A DNA stretch of 64,000 nt from Pseudanabaena sp. ABRG5-3 (GCF_003967015.1 NZ_AP017560.1:2170001-2234000); one strand, 5' to 3'. Positions 42,603-52,560 are shown, counted from the stretch's first letter. The notes: generated by a model not told the origin, from the sequence alone. Numbers and translations are program-made.

Positions 42603-45600
42603 CTAAAAAGACACAAAATCTTTACTTTTTTGGATAAAAATAACGGCTATTAACATTGTAAAAATCGCAATTAATGATATCAGCCAATGTTTTTTGATGT
42701 TAACTTTGAACATATGTCCAAAATCACGATGATATCCCTGAATTGTTCCTTCGGCTTCACCTAATGCACCTTCATAATCAGTTTTCCATTTGCCATAATC
42801 TTTTTGCCAAACTTGAATTTGATCCTGATATTTTTTAGTCTTTTGCTTATATTCTTCGAGATCTCGTGGATCATCAGGTAATTCACCTGGCTCTTTAGGT
42901 TTAGCTGGTTCAGGTATATCTACTGCTGGTCTATATTTAGATTTAATACCTGGAAAATTACATTGTTTAAAAAGTGGCTGTCCTAGACAGTTACAGTCTT
43001 TCTTTTTCTTTTCTACAGAAAGGCTTTTGCGCTCATTTTCTGGTAATTGCCAACAGATATCGTTAGCAACATCTGTACCCATGTCTGTAATCGTAACTAA
43101 TGCCTCAAATGGCCATTTGGTGAGACTAATATTATTAGCAATTTGTCCTGCTGTCCCAAAAGTACTAATTGGCAAAACTCCACCACCAAAAATGATTTGA
43201 GGAATGATGAAGATAATTGTGAGTAAAGGTGCAACGTTTTGGTTTGGAGATATTGATGATACTAGCAATCCCATAACCATACCTGCGATCGCTGATAAAA
43301 CCAGAGTAATATACATTTCCGTAATTACAGGTGAACTAGTAGGCATTTGAATTGCTAGATACTTTAGAAAGACAAAAACTGCCGCTTGATAAAGTGCTAA
43401 CAGGAGGAATATCCATATTTTTGACAATATATATGGCAGTACTGTAAGAAACACCATATGCTCACGTCGATAAATCTCGACTTCTTTGACAATTTCGCGC
43501 ATAGTTGTCAAACTACCTGTCATTACTGCAAATAAAACCGTAGTAAATAGCATAGTGATCACCTGACCAGCGTTACCTTTACTAGGATCGTAAATATCTG
43601 ATTTCCATGTAATGAAGTCCAAAATCCCTATGATTGGCGCGATCGCTAACATCAAAATGAGACTAACGCGATCGCGTAGTAAAACATCCACATTGCGCCG
43701 CGAGAGGATTAAAAACTGAGCCCAGTTAGAAATATGTTTACCTGCTGCACCACCTGCCTTTGATGGCTGTTGTCTAACACGAGTAGAAATAGTGTCTTCG
43801 CGGATGTCTTGTTGCCGATCCAGAACATATTTTTGGTAATAAGGAGATCGGCAATAGCGTTGTTGCCATTCCTGAGGGGTTAGTTCTCTTTCAACTTTTT
43901 GGTAGATATCTTTAAATTCATTGACTTCAAAATATTTTGGAGCTTCCTGCGGGGGGCCGAAATAGGCTACACGTCCACCTGCGGCTAAAAATACAACGAG
44001 ATCGCATACATGGATATTGCCAATATTATGAGTAATCAATAAAATTGTGCGCCCCCGATCTGCCAGTTTCCTCAAAAGCTGCATTACTTCTGCATCCATC
44101 CCTGGATCGAGTCCTGAAGTAGCCTCATCCAAAAAGAATAAACCCGGTTCTGTAATGAGTTCCACTCCAATGGATACCCGTTTCAGTTGACCACCGCTTA
44201 AAGCTTTAACAGGAACATTGCGACGATGCGTTAGTTCTAGTTCTTCCAACACAGCTTGGACTCTTGCTTGGCGCTCACTAAGGGTTGTATCTTTGGGTAA
44301 GCGTAACTGTGCAGCATAGTCTAGTACTTGATCCACACTTAACTCCATATGCACAATGTCCTTTTGAGGTACATAGCCAAGTTGAGTTCGATAGGCGCTA
44401 AAATTTTTGTAAAGATCATTGTTATTGACTAATACATGACCCTTGCTTGCGGGTCGGAATCCATTTAAAGCATCAAGTAACGTGGACTTACCACCACCGC
44501 TTACTCCTGCTACAATCACAAATTCCTTAGGCAAAATTGATAGGGAAATATCATCTAGCAATTTAATTCCTTTACCAACGATTTTAGTAAGGTGCAGTGC
44601 GTCAAGACGCAGATTCCCTTCTTCATCAATCCGATCTAAGGTTTCATCGATATTGAGCGTAAATGTACTCATGCCAATTCTGACGACATCTTGGACTTTG
44701 AGTGTCCAGTCACGGGTTAGCGCTCTGCCATTGACAAAGGTTCCATTACTAGAGTTCAGATCACGCAGAATTAGAGAGCCATTTTCTTTGCGAATTTCAG
44801 CATGATATCGAGAAACGGATGGATGATTGATACATATATCATTTTTGGGATCACGTCCAATTTTTAGTAGCGATCGCGAGCCAAGTTGTAAATTAGGATT
44901 GTTGGTAACTAATGTAGGTGCAGATACATTAGAGGATATAGAACCTATAAGCTGTAAAGATACGATGCCACCAACATAAAAAACATCACCCTCCTTAAGA
45001 ATTTTTCGGCGAATTAGTTGACCATCAAAAGTAATTCCATTTTTGCTATTAAGATCAAAAATTTCATACTGATTGCCATTACTTTGCAAATACCCATGCT
45101 GACTGGAAACAACAGGCATATCAATACAAATGTCAGAGCTAGGCGATCGCCCAAAGGTGATTTTCTCTTTTCCTAAGCTAAAGTCACGCATCCAATGGGG
45201 AGTAGAAATACGCAAGGTTAAATTTGCGTTAGGTGAACCAATTACGGTTTTGTCAATGGCTGGATTTTGAGCGAAGACAGTGAATTCCTGCTCTAAAGAA
45301 AGTGGCTGAGTTTGTTCTTCATTAAAAAAACGAAGCTCGAAACTACCTATAGTAATCTGATCGGCATTTTGGATTTTATGAGGTGTATTTGGCGATAATG
45401 CCCTTTGATTTAGAATAGTTCCGCTTGAACTTTTAAGATCTTCAATCTCAAAGTCACCAGCAGTATTTTTCGATAAACGAGCATGATGACGAGAAACATC
45501 TAAACTATCGAGACAAAGCATATTGTCTGCGGTGCGTCCAATACTCACCATATCAGACGCAATTATGTAACTTTGAACAGGGGCATCTCCCTTAGAAATC

Positions 45601-45623
45601 TCCAATCTCGCAAGTGTTGCCAT
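42603..45623 (-). CDS. ABC transporter with three FHA domains
   Basis: A 1006-residue fusion. FHA1 about 27-95 (VSIGRTADNMLCL), FHA2 about 155-225 (ITFGRSPSSDICI), FHA3 about 253-320 (LKIGRDPKNDICI); each retains the GR, S/H and N phosphothreonine-binding residues. ATPase about 340-570: Walker A AGVSGGGKST (373-381), LSGGQLKRVSIG (475), LFFLDEATSGLDPG. ABC2-type membrane part about 630-840; before the last TM there is a roughly 120-residue insert with Cys and Pro/Lys-rich coiled sequence (CNCLGQPLFKQCNFPG). Probably controlled by phosphorylation from the adjacent kinase. ABCG-like exporter; substrate unknown. Confidence 0.93.
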   Translation of the reverse strand: MATLARLEISKGDAPVQSYIIASDMVSIGRTADNMLCLDSLDVSRHHARLSKNTAGDFEIEDLKSSSGTILNQRALSPNTPHKIQNADQITIGSFELRFFNEEQTQPLSLEQEFTVFAQNPAIDKTVIGSPNANLTLRISTPHWMRDFSLGKEKITFGRSPSSDICIDMPVVSSQHGYLQSNGNQYEIFDLNSKNGITFDGQLIRRKILKEGDVFYVGGIVSLQLIGSISSNVSAPTLVTNNPNLQLGSRSLLKIGRDPKNDICINHPSVSRYHAEIRKENGSLILRDLNSSNGTFVNGRALTRDWTLKVQDVVRIGMSTFTLNIDETLDRIDEEGNLRLDALHLTKIVGKGIKLLDDISLSILPKEFVIVAGVSGGGKSTLLDALNGFRPASKGHVLVNNNDLYKNFSAYRTQLGYVPQKDIVHMELSVDQVLDYAAQLRLPKDTTLSERQARVQAVLEELELTHRRNVPVKALSGGQLKRVSIGVELITEPGLFFLDEATSGLDPGMDAEVMQLLRKLADRGRTILLITHNIGNIHVCDLVVFLAAGGRVAYFGPPQEAPKYFEVNEFKDIYQKVERELTPQEWQQRYCRSPYYQKYVLDRQQDIREDTISTRVRQQPSKAGGAAGKHISNWAQFLILSRRNVDVLLRDRVSLILMLAIAPIIGILDFITWKSDIYDPSKGNAGQVITMLFTTVLFAVMTGSLTTMREIVKEVEIYRREHMVFLTVLPYILSKIWIFLLLALYQAAVFVFLKYLAIQMPTSSPVITEMYITLVLSAIAGMVMGLLVSSISPNQNVAPLLTIIFIIPQIIFGGGVLPISTFGTAGQIANNISLTKWPFEALVTITDMGTDVANDICWQLPENERKSLSVEKKKKDCNCLGQPLFKQCNFPGIKSKYRPAVDIPEPAKPKEPGELPDDPRDLEEYKQKTKKYQDQIQVWQKDYGKWKTDYEGALGEAEGTIQGYHRDFGHMFKVNIKKHWLISLIAIFTMLIAVIFIQKSKDFVSF

Positions 45624-45645
45624 TACTACTGCCTAAATTATTGCG

Positions 45646-45683
45646 GTTTTCAAATGAGTGCGTACTCATACTCATTTGAAAAC
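45646..45683. promoter_or_regulatory. Inverted repeat upstream of the FHA-ABC gene
   Basis: GTTTTCAAATGAGT and ACTCATTTGAAAAC are 14-bp perfect arms with a 10-base spacer GCGTACTCAT. The spacer repeats ACTCAT, so an alternative shorter hairpin is possible. Lies 23 bp before the ATG, likely operator or attenuator. Confidence 0.45.
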
Positions 45684-45700
45684 AAAAAACAATCCTAGTA

Positions 45701-45751
45701 ATGATTTTGAGTTTTTATTTTGCCGTAGGCAAAATAAAAACTCAAAATCAT
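45701..45751. terminator. 24-bp palindrome abutting a stop codon, GTA triloop
   Basis: Arms 45701-45724 and 45728-45751, tip TTTGCCGTAGGCAAA. The right arm ends exactly at the stop codon of the gene 45752-46975. Confidence 0.75.
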
Positions 45752-46975
45752 CTAAAACGGGAGGCGGAAATTCCGATCACCATTACCTTGAATCACCAAA
45801 AACAGATTCTGTCGGCCCGATGGATTCCATTTACGACCAAGGATAACCAATCTGCCGCGAGTGGTTTCTTTCGGTTCCGTAGTGCCTGAGCTATCAGGAT
45901 CAATAATTACCCTTGCTGGTACTGTCTTCCCTTGCGCGTCAACGACCTTAGCAAATATCGGGACAAAGGTAAAAGCGCGATCGCTCTTATTTTCAATTAG
46001 CAACTTTGCCTCATAGGTTCCGCTACTAGTAACGTAAGCACCATCCAGACGGGCGGTCACAGAATCTACAGACTGACGAGCTGCTAAAGCTACTTTCCCC
46101 TGAGGACGCGCATTAGGATTCTGTGGAGTTGTTGAATCATTGCTGGGAGGTTTAGGAGGTTCCGCAGGATTTGCTGCTGCTACTTTTGGAGTTGTCTGTG
46201 GTTCTTCAGATACTGCTGATTCACCACAGGTTGGGTCAAGTTTATAAGCCTCTTTCCATTTTTCGACTGTTCCACCCCCAATGGGAACAATAATTCGGCT
46301 ATCGTCAGAAAATTTTAATCTTGTTCGCACTTCTCCCTCTGGCGCACTCGTTAAAATACGGACATCAGAAGAGGTTAATCTGAACACATTTCGAGTCATG
46401 TACCAAATGCTTTGGTATCTATACTTACGATTGGTTTCGTAGTCAGTAACCGTATATTCATAATTAAAAGCTCTGCGAGTTTTGGTAACACCACTGCTAA
46501 AGGCTTCAATTTCAATGATTCGATTACCAATACGGATTTCAAGACTTTTAGGAACTAGAGCATTTAGGTCGGCTGATCCATTTCTTGGCGCAACTTGAAC
46601 AAAGTACTCGACATAACAACCAGGAGGTCTATCTCCTGTAAGGGTAACGCCCCATAGAGAAATAAAAACAGCCGTTCCAGGGAGAATTATGCCAAAAGGA
46701 TCAGATAAGATGCCACCTTGCGTTCCATGTCTGTCAGGTACAATCCTTCCTAAAACTTTGTCTGTCAAACTATCAACAACATTGACAACTTGATTGTAAG
46801 GGAAACTACCAGCCGCCCAAGCAACACCTCGTCTTAGATCAAGATCGTCATCGTTCATTGTGGGGTAGTTTTGAGCGATCGCCGAAGGAATGCTCAAAGC
46901 CATCGTTGTACTCATGGTCATTACTGATGTAAGCAACGTTCCAAATAGCTGCGATTTATTGTTAAACAAAAACAT
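45752..46975 (-). CDS. Secreted protein of the kinase/FHA cluster (407 aa)
   Basis: Signal peptide MFLFNNKSQLFGTLLTSVMT to SAIAQ. Residues about 40-260 have no recognised domain but contain RGVAWAAGSFPYNQVVNVVD and RIVPIGGGTVEKWKEAYKL-like patches; a Pro/Asn-rich linker follows, and the final 120 residues (GKVALAARQSVDSVTARLDG onward) look like an immunoglobulin-like module. It lies between the kinase and the FHA-ABC transporter, same strand. Function unknown; perhaps a ligand-binding or exported partner. Confidence 0.65.
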   Translation of the reverse strand: MFLFNNKSQLFGTLLTSVMTMSTTMALSIPSAIAQNYPTMNDDDLDLRRGVAWAAGSFPYNQVVNVVDSLTDKVLGRIVPDRHGTQGGILSDPFGIILPGTAVFISLWGVTLTGDRPPGCYVEYFVQVAPRNGSADLNALVPKSLEIRIGNRIIEIEAFSSGVTKTRRAFNYEYTVTDYETNRKYRYQSIWYMTRNVFRLTSSDVRILTSAPEGEVRTRLKFSDDSRIIVPIGGGTVEKWKEAYKLDPTCGESAVSEEPQTTPKVAAANPAEPPKPPSNDSTTPQNPNARPQGKVALAARQSVDSVTARLDGAYVTSSGTYEAKLLIENKSDRAFTFVPIFAKVVDAQGKTVPARVIIDPDSSGTTEPKETTRGRLVILGRKWNPSGRQNLFLVIQGNGDRNFRLPF

Positions 46976-47017
46976 AAATTTTTTTAAGAGCGCGTCGTGA
47001 AATATTTTGTGGTGATA

Positions 47018-49006
47018 CTAGCAATTGCGAGATGAACAAGCGTTACTTGAAGGTGCTGGTGGTACATATACTGGTTCAGGTGGAGGTGCTGGCGCTGTAT
47101 ATACTGGCTCAGGTGGTACGTACACTGGTGCAGAGTAGGTTGGTGCGGAGTAAGTTGGCTCAGGTGGTGTATATACTGGTGCTTGATTACTGGCAGCGAT
47201 AGGAGCCTCTGGAATACTAACTGGAGCAGCAGGAATAGGTGCATTAATTAAGGCTATCTTATCTTCGGCTTGCTTCCGTAAAGGCAAAACTTTTTGAGTC
47301 CAATATGGGGTGTCGGCGACCTGTTTGGATGCAGAAACAACCTTTTTCCAGTCTTCCTTTTTACTTGCTGCGGTAGCTTCTTTATAGTTTGCCTCACTAT
47401 TAGTCCAAGCTGATTGCCATTTTGGAATCAAATCAGTAGCTTTTTTGCCCGCAGGTGTCTGAGCAGGAATTTTTTGCGCCATTTCGATAGCCTGCTCAAG
47501 TTTGCCTTCTTTAGAATACAGATCGGTAGCTTTTATGAGTAGACTATCACTCCATTTGCTAACTTCTGTTTGAGCCTCGGCATGGCTTGGGGTTTCAGCA
47601 CTAATAGTGTTCGCGATCGTGATTGCTTCTTGATATTTACCATCTTTCGCTAAACCTTTTGCTGAGGCAAGCTTGTCTTTTGCTTGTGATGATTGACAGG
47701 AAATAGACAGAGACTTTGCCTCATTTGCCTGAGCAGCATCTTTAGGGATTAGAGTCAGCTTATCCAAACAAGCATCATAATTAGCTTTGCTCTGAAAGGA
47801 TTTGGCTTCTGCGATCGCATTTTGAAAGTCGCGATCGCGCATCCAAGCATAGGCTCCAAACCCCGCTAATCCAATCGAGGCGATCCCAGCCAATGACAGC
47901 CATAAATTCCAATGGAAGGAATTAGGAGCAGCAGGTTTCGTTCCAACAACATAGGTTGGATTACTATCAGAAATAACAGTTTTTGCCGCACTAGAAACAA
48001 CTTCTGTTTTGATAGGATTAACAAAATTTTGAGCAGCTACTGTATTCGCAACATTAGGAGAAATAGGAATACCGACGGTTACAGCATTATTAGAGCTTAG
48101 TCCAGTTTGCGTAGGAGATTGATCGGGCTGACTGATCACTGTTGGCGCAAAGTAATTAGATGCAGTTGTATCGAAATGCCCACTAGTTAAAGATTGTAAT
48201 GCGGTCAAAGCTTCTGATGCATCGGCATAACGATCTCTAAAGTGAGAGCGCACCATTCTGTCAATGACAGCACCTAGTTGAGGACTTACTTGAGCATGAT
48301 GCTGCCACACTAATTCCCCCGTAGCAGGATCATCTGACAGTTGATCAGGTCGCATTCCTGTCAATGCTTGAATTGCAATCTTACCAACAGCATAAATATC
48401 ACTAGCATATCGGGGTTTATTGGCAGCCTGCTCATCAGGCATATAACCGTAGGAACCAATGGCAATGGAAACGCTAGTCATACCTGTTTGAGCTTTACCA
48501 CGACTAACTTCCTTAACAGCACCAAAATCAATGAGGACAATCTTTCCGTCACTTTTACGACGGATTAAATTAGAAGGCTTAATGTCACGATGAATTACAT
48601 TGTTTTGATGTACAAATGTTAAGACCTCTAAAATATCTTTAAGTAGATTAATAACATGAGATTCATGCATCTTTGTCATAGATGTCAATTCATCGGTCAG
48701 GGTATGCCCCTCAATATATTCTTGAGCTAGATAGAACTCACTACCTTCATTAAAGTGAGCTAGTAGACGCGGAATACAGTCATGATTGCCAAGGTTATAG
48801 AGAGCTTTTGCTTCTTTATCAAAAAGTTCTAGCAGCTTTTCAATCGTAGCCCCCTGATCTGGGTGAGGGCGAAACTGTTTAACCACACACAATGGGTGAT
48901 TAGGCAGATGCAAATCCTTTGCTAAATAAGTTTGTCCAAATCCTCCCGAACCTATAGCTTGGACAATTTGATAACGTCCAGCCAAGTTTGTCTGTGCTGT
49001 TAACAT
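47018..49006 (-). CDS. Membrane Ser/Thr protein kinase
   Basis: A 662-residue STPK. Kinase domain about 10-270: glycine loop AIGSGGFGQTYLAKD, K43 (CVVKQF), HRD D141 (VIHRDIKPSNLI), DFG D160 (LIDFGAVKE), activation GSYGYMPDEQ. One transmembrane helix about 366-389 (LWLSLAGIASIGLAGFGAYA). The outer part has TPR-like helices (AKGLAKDGKYQEAITIANTI) and a tail with repeats of PVY.PPEP, ending CSSRNC. Its likely targets include FHA proteins, and the FHA-ABC transporter is two genes downstream. Kinase looks active. Confidence 0.95.
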   Translation of the reverse strand: MLTAQTNLAGRYQIVQAIGSGGFGQTYLAKDLHLPNHPLCVVKQFRPHPDQGATIEKLLELFDKEAKALYNLGNHDCIPRLLAHFNEGSEFYLAQEYIEGHTLTDELTSMTKMHESHVINLLKDILEVLTFVHQNNVIHRDIKPSNLIRRKSDGKIVLIDFGAVKEVSRGKAQTGMTSVSIAIGSYGYMPDEQAANKPRYASDIYAVGKIAIQALTGMRPDQLSDDPATGELVWQHHAQVSPQLGAVIDRMVRSHFRDRYADASEALTALQSLTSGHFDTTASNYFAPTVISQPDQSPTQTGLSSNNAVTVGIPISPNVANTVAAQNFVNPIKTEVVSSAAKTVISDSNPTYVVGTKPAAPNSFHWNLWLSLAGIASIGLAGFGAYAWMRDRDFQNAIAEAKSFQSKANYDACLDKLTLIPKDAAQANEAKSLSISCQSSQAKDKLASAKGLAKDGKYQEAITIANTISAETPSHAEAQTEVSKWSDSLLIKATDLYSKEGKLEQAIEMAQKIPAQTPAGKKATDLIPKWQSAWTNSEANYKEATAASKKEDWKKVVSASKQVADTPYWTQKVLPLRKQAEDKIALINAPIPAAPVSIPEAPIAASNQAPVYTPPEPTYSAPTYSAPVYVPPEPVYTAPAPPPEPVYVPPAPSSNACSSRNC

Positions 49007-49115
49007 CTGAAGCCTTACCCCGAAACTAACAAACCTATCTTTATAATCCTAGCTTTCTATAAGCTTATTAGCAAGGTTTAAGAAATTTTTCAACCAATTC
49101 TCATTATAAAAATTT

Positions 49116-49164
49116 TGTCTAACTCATAACATCAGTTCGTCGAACTGATGTTATGAGTTAGACA
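49116..49164. terminator. 23-bp palindrome over a stop codon, GTC triloop
   Basis: Arms 49116-49138 and 49142-49164 pair perfectly, core CAGTTCGTCGAACTG. It contains the stop codon of the GAF-domain gene (49151). Confidence 0.75.
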
Positions 49165-51931
49165 GTGGCAAAATCAAACGACTGAGAATGCGGTTGTCCT
49201 CTAGCTGATAGAGAGATAACTCACCACCAGCCTCTAACATCAGATTTTGGCAAATTGCTAAGTGCAGCCCTGGGGGTTGATCCAGCAGTGAAGGTGATAG
49301 AGGATCGATCGCTCTGCCTTGATGTAGCTCTTGTAGTAAAGATGCATCTACTACGCCATAGTCTGTAATCGATAGTTCCAACAGCTTCTCATCGATTTGG
49401 CGACACCAAAGATCAATTCTTCCACCTACTTCCGATCGCCCACAGGCAAATAGTAACAACTCATTAAGAATCATCTCCATTTTGGCAATATCGCCGCCAA
49501 CTACCACATTGGCTTGGTTATGTACCTGTGACCAGATTTGCCGTTGCTTGACAAGTGAGTCCACTCGTTCTAAAGCACGCTTTAGCATACCTGCTAGGGG
49601 GGCAGTCTCATAGTTAGGACGTAAGCGCCATTGTTCCTTGCGGATAATCTGCGGTAATGGTGATAGGGAACCCTGCAACTGCTTGAGAGAACTTTGCAGA
49701 GTAACGTTATTAATACCGCCAGTACCATTAGCACGGGAATCCGCGTCTAACAATCGCTGCACACCACTGCTGACAGTCCGATAGATATCTTCTAATCGGC
49801 GATGCTTGTACCAATTGAGGCGTTCTAGTTCTTGACGATTATGCTTGAGATGATCCACTAGCAACAGATGACGGCGTGACCACGCGAGTTGGTTTGCTAG
49901 CATATTAAAGGCTTGTAACTGGCGATCAACCCATCTTCTTCCAGCGCGATCGGCAACCAAAATCATCCCTGTGGGCTGGTGTTCTGGTGTGGTTCGTAAC
50001 GCTGCCACCATTATATTTCCAAGAGCAGGTGCATTGAGCCAAGCCCTAGTTTGTTCTGGTAAATCATGGATACTCAAGGGCAAAATCCCTTCACTTTGAA
50101 TCGTCCATTGGGCAAGGGGATCTTCCTCGATCGCAATTAGAGTTTCGCTAATGGTGAGTTGATATTCATCACGACTACAAAAGACTGAGGCAATTTGTCC
50201 GCCCTGACGGCCGGGGAGCCAGACCACCAAAACGGCGAGGGGAGACTGTGTCACCTGTGCCATCAATTGGGTAGCAGTATGATGTAGTTTTTCGAGGGTG
50301 TTGGCTTGCTGCAATGCTACCAAACCAAATTGCACAGCTTGATGGGACTTTTGCCGTTCATCAGACAAACGTTGCAATTCATTTTGGTGAATGATTAACC
50401 CTATTTGTTGAGCAACTGCTTGTACCATTTCTCTTTCTGGGCGTGACCATGTGCGTGGAGCTTCATGAGCCACACCTAAAACGGCTTCTAAGGACTTGCC
50501 TGTAGAAGTACTGCTGACAATCATCGAGCGCACATCAAGGTCGAGCAGGGCATTTCTCCATGCCAAAAACTTAAAATCACTATCGAGATTTTCTACCGTT
50601 GCCGCATCGGGAGATTGCTCCAGCATTTGGAAATCTACGGGGGCTAGTCCGGGCAATAAATTAGCGATCGGACGACGGTTTTTAGGATGGTATTGAAAAT
50701 CGATCCGAAAGACTTCATTATCCTGATCGTAGGTTGCCACCCAAAAACGTTCGAGTCCTAGACGCTGGCATAGTTGTTCGGCAGCTTGATCAAGGGCATT
50801 TTGCCAATCATTATTGGAATAAATTGCCCTCGCAATGCCTGCGGTAAGAATCTGATCGGAAGCAATTCGGTCAACCGTAACTTCCATTTCTTCAAGGGGC
50901 GCGGTGATTGCGGCTAGTTGCGCTGCCCCAAGGACAAAATTACGCTCATCGTCTGTCCAGAGCCTTGGTTCATCGCCTTCTACGGACAAAAATCCTAAAA
51001 GCTCTGATTGGAAGAATATAGGCGCAATAATGATCGAAACTGCGCCGAACTGTTCCATGACCCGATTGCTAATTTCGCTTTTGGTCATAGATTTGGCATC
51101 AACCACGACCACGATCTGATCTCTTGATAAAGCTTGATATAAACCGGGGGCGTTTTGTACAGTTACTCCTGCCGTACTGTCAACTGCTTGCTTAGATTTG
51201 GGCCCAGCTTGGCGATTAGCAACCCTGCGCCAAAAATATTGGTGTTCGCGTTCAAACCAATAGATATTGGTGTGATCGGGCATTACAAAATTATGGGTTT
51301 CCTGCACGATCTCCTCAAGGCGATCGTTGAGGGTCGGAATATTACGGATTTTAGAAAGGATTTCGAGTAGGGGTTCATCGGGGCGTTTGGCATTGTGATA
51401 GTGCCATTCCGCATCAAGGCGGCTTAAAGTCGAGCCTAGAGTTCCTAATACTACGGACAGTCTGGCTCTTTCTTCATTACGCGGGGTAATATTCCACAGG
51501 GTTGAGCCTAACAGTACTACACCAAAACTGCGATCGCGGTGGTAGATTGGCCAGAGTAATGTACCTTGGATCTCGAATTTCTGGGCTAACTTTTGCCATT
51601 CACCACTGCGTTTTTCTTGACGCAGATCGGCAATGGGGACTGGTCTACGCTGCAAAATCACCTGATCAAGCAAGTCTCCTGCATTCAGGGCAAAGCGTTC
51701 TTTTAAAAACTTGATTTCACCCGCAGGCGTAGTACCACCTTTTCCTGTAAGGCGATGGTTTTCTTGATCGTATAGCCCGATCCAGATGAGTTTGTAGTCG
51801 AAATTGTCTCGAAGGTAATCGAGAGTAGCCGTTAATAGGTTGTCAATGCTATCTTCATCACGCAAGAACTGCATGATTCGCCCAAGGTTAACAAACTGGC
51901 GATCCCATGGGTTAGCTCCTGCTTGACTCAT
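49151..51931 (-). CDS. Multi-GAF sensor protein with degenerate kinase-like end
   Basis: A 926-residue soluble protein with at least four GAF-type sensor domains (about 15-165, 205-350, 370-520, 535-690; e.g. KLIWIGLYDQENHRL, SIIIAPIFFQSELLGFLSVE, LERFWVATYDQD). The C terminus (about 790-926) resembles a HATPase domain: KMEMILNELLLFACG as an N-box-like motif, but no H-box is evident and G-boxes are weak. It may be a sensor acting through protein contacts rather than a true histidine kinase. No response regulator is adjacent. Confidence 0.85.
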   Translation of the reverse strand: MSQAGANPWDRQFVNLGRIMQFLRDEDSIDNLLTATLDYLRDNFDYKLIWIGLYDQENHRLTGKGGTTPAGEIKFLKERFALNAGDLLDQVILQRRPVPIADLRQEKRSGEWQKLAQKFEIQGTLLWPIYHRDRSFGVVLLGSTLWNITPRNEERARLSVVLGTLGSTLSRLDAEWHYHNAKRPDEPLLEILSKIRNIPTLNDRLEEIVQETHNFVMPDHTNIYWFEREHQYFWRRVANRQAGPKSKQAVDSTAGVTVQNAPGLYQALSRDQIVVVVDAKSMTKSEISNRVMEQFGAVSIIIAPIFFQSELLGFLSVEGDEPRLWTDDERNFVLGAAQLAAITAPLEEMEVTVDRIASDQILTAGIARAIYSNNDWQNALDQAAEQLCQRLGLERFWVATYDQDNEVFRIDFQYHPKNRRPIANLLPGLAPVDFQMLEQSPDAATVENLDSDFKFLAWRNALLDLDVRSMIVSSTSTGKSLEAVLGVAHEAPRTWSRPEREMVQAVAQQIGLIIHQNELQRLSDERQKSHQAVQFGLVALQQANTLEKLHHTATQLMAQVTQSPLAVLVVWLPGRQGGQIASVFCSRDEYQLTISETLIAIEEDPLAQWTIQSEGILPLSIHDLPEQTRAWLNAPALGNIMVAALRTTPEHQPTGMILVADRAGRRWVDRQLQAFNMLANQLAWSRRHLLLVDHLKHNRQELERLNWYKHRRLEDIYRTVSSGVQRLLDADSRANGTGGINNVTLQSSLKQLQGSLSPLPQIIRKEQWRLRPNYETAPLAGMLKRALERVDSLVKQRQIWSQVHNQANVVVGGDIAKMEMILNELLLFACGRSEVGGRIDLWCRQIDEKLLELSITDYGVVDASLLQELHQGRAIDPLSPSLLDQPPGLHLAICQNLMLEAGGELSLYQLEDNRILSRLILPLSNS

Positions 51932-52175
51932 ATTTTTACCCTGACGTTTTTGACTTAGGTATGGTTAGCGGCGTACCGTAGAAAAATTTTAGCTTCCTAA
52001 AAGCAATTGCTCGCAGTATGGCAATGTATTTACAAATGACTTTTCATCATAAGCGTACAATCTTTAGCCCAGAAAGTCAGCAACAGATAATGCTTTTTCA
52101 AGTCTTTTATCAACTTTTGATCGATTTTTATAGCATTCTTCATAGGAATTGGAGGTAGTACCTTGTATTTTCAGG

Positions 52176-52487
52176 TCATTCGACTAACCATTCTAGCGAT
52201 CGCTCGCCAATTTGAAGAGGAATACTCACAGCTTTGCCGAGGCGTGGGCGTTCTTTGGTGGTTGCAATAAATGTTTGCACCTGTTCGACTACTCCCCAAT
52301 CACTTAGGTAAGAAGCAATCGTATCAAGATGTTGGAGAAACTCGACTTCGCCCATAGAAAAAGACTGCTGCTCTTGATATCGCCACATTACTTGTAAGAA
52401 GATTTTGCCTTGGGTTTTGCGTAATTGTACATCATAGGAAAAATTCCATTTATTGGCGATCGCTTGGCGGAGTTCTGAGCCTGTCAT
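52176..52487 (-). CDS. DUF3067 family protein
   Basis: A 103-residue cyanobacterial/plastid protein: MTGSELRQAIANKWNFSYDV, IFLQVMWRYQEQQSF, EFLQHLDTIASYLSDWGVVE and KAVSIPLQIGERSLEWLVE. This is the DUF3067 pattern; function unknown. Length typical. Separate unit upstream of the GAF gene; the roughly 240 bp between them hold no visible structure. Confidence 0.85.
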   Translation of the reverse strand: MTGSELRQAIANKWNFSYDVQLRKTQGKIFLQVMWRYQEQQSFSMGEVEFLQHLDTIASYLSDWGVVEQVQTFIATTKERPRLGKAVSIPLQIGERSLEWLVE

Positions 52488-52560
52488 AGTTTCTACATTT
52501 TTTGCTTAATACATCTTATCTCAACGATGATTTTGCTGCCTATGACCAAAATCACGTTAA

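Noticed and set aside
49151-51931. Full histidine kinase assignment for the GAF protein
   Set aside because: No H-box with phosphoacceptor His and the ATPase motifs are weak, so only a degenerate kinase-like end is claimed.
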